Assembly (NCBI RefSeq): GCF_021347895.1
Contig: NC_067118.1
Coordinates: forward strand, 13,643,015 to 13,707,014
Direction of reading: 5' to 3'
Source of the DNA: Acanthochromis polyacanthus
Lineage: Eukaryota > Chordata > Actinopteri > Pomacentridae
Length of the DNA stretch: 64,000 bases
Positions 63,687 through 64,000 of this stretch are shown piece by piece. Within the stretch, counting starts at the first letter, position 1; each line of letters starts with the position of its first letter. A program made the translations under genes and the position numbers. The notes under the pieces were generated by a model, which saw only the letters and a list, made by a program, of their open reading frames with translations, was not told where the DNA came from and did no database searches.

Positions 63687-64000
63687 TAAAGCTGCGAGCA
63701 GCATTGAACGGGTCCTCGCATCCTTGCTGGTCGGCGACCCCAAGCATGTCCACCAGGCAATGCTGCGACAAAGTGTATTTAGGCTCATGGATGTAACGAG
63801 GACTGGATTCTGAGCACTCAGGTCAAATTTCAGACAGATTGGAGCATGTACAGACTATTTTTGCAGCACTTTGTGTCCATCCACCAGGTGGCACTATGTC
63901 TGTGACTCTATAGTGGTCTATGAAACTCATCAGGACTGGACTCTGATCAAACATGAAAAGTTTGAGGTAGATTACAGCATGTACAGGGGATTTACACAAG
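63687..64000 (+). repeat. Array family III, unit 4 (cut by window end)
   Basis: The head is TTAAAGCTGCGAGCAGCATT. A CCACCAGGTGGCAC core lies near 63875. The array continues beyond the window. Confidence 0.9.

Noticed and set aside
40978..64000. CRISPR-like array
   Set aside because: Repeats are hundreds of bases long with no short unique spacers, and the genome is vertebrate.

Overview
The window looks like nuclear DNA from a ray-finned fish, probably a percomorph. It holds a spliced vertebrate kinase gene, Tc1, hAT and piggyBac-type transposons, an RTE/Rex3-type LINE and long (CA)n tracts. Nothing bacterial or viral was recognised. All names come from reading the sequence, not from a database search.

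Layout. 1-2454: a Tc1-like remnant, then a complete-ended Tc1 element carrying a nested hAT MITE. 2455-21400: the minus-strand gene stk35. It has coding exons at 20525-21071 and 18060-18802, a CCAAT-box promoter near 21325, and a predicted 14-kb intron inside the 3' UTR joining a terminal exon at or below 3995. That intron holds a much-rearranged Tc1 copy (4170 to about 7440), two piggyBac-like MITEs, a LINE reverse-transcriptase fossil and other MITEs. 21859-25277 and 34972-40743: two copies of a composite repeat with the same long terminal inverted repeats. The first is a large palindrome of hAT remains. The second contains a hAT transposase fossil and a THAP-type transposon carrying a fragment of pdzd8. 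25600-28900: a candidate small zinc-ribbon gene flanked by inverted GC-rich minisatellites. 28948-32261: a full-length LINE with an intact 1061-codon ORF and a perfect 12-bp target-site duplication. 40980-51380 and 54103-64000: about 20 kb of arrays of a GCTGCAAGCAGC-headed repeat family, separated by a hAT derivative (51471-52424) and a gene-poor stretch.

Most striking points: the arrays carry more than 60 GGTGGCGC/GGGGGCGC cores resembling CTCF sites, with about 23 ATGGC-ACTTCCTG (YY1/ETS-like) motifs; they are punctuated by seven modules of exactly 79 nt that fold into a cloverleaf; and pdzd8 exon-1 coding sequence sits inside a THAP-type DNA transposon. Only stk35 is a confident host gene. 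The Rex3-like ORF is the only apparently intact mobile-element gene.
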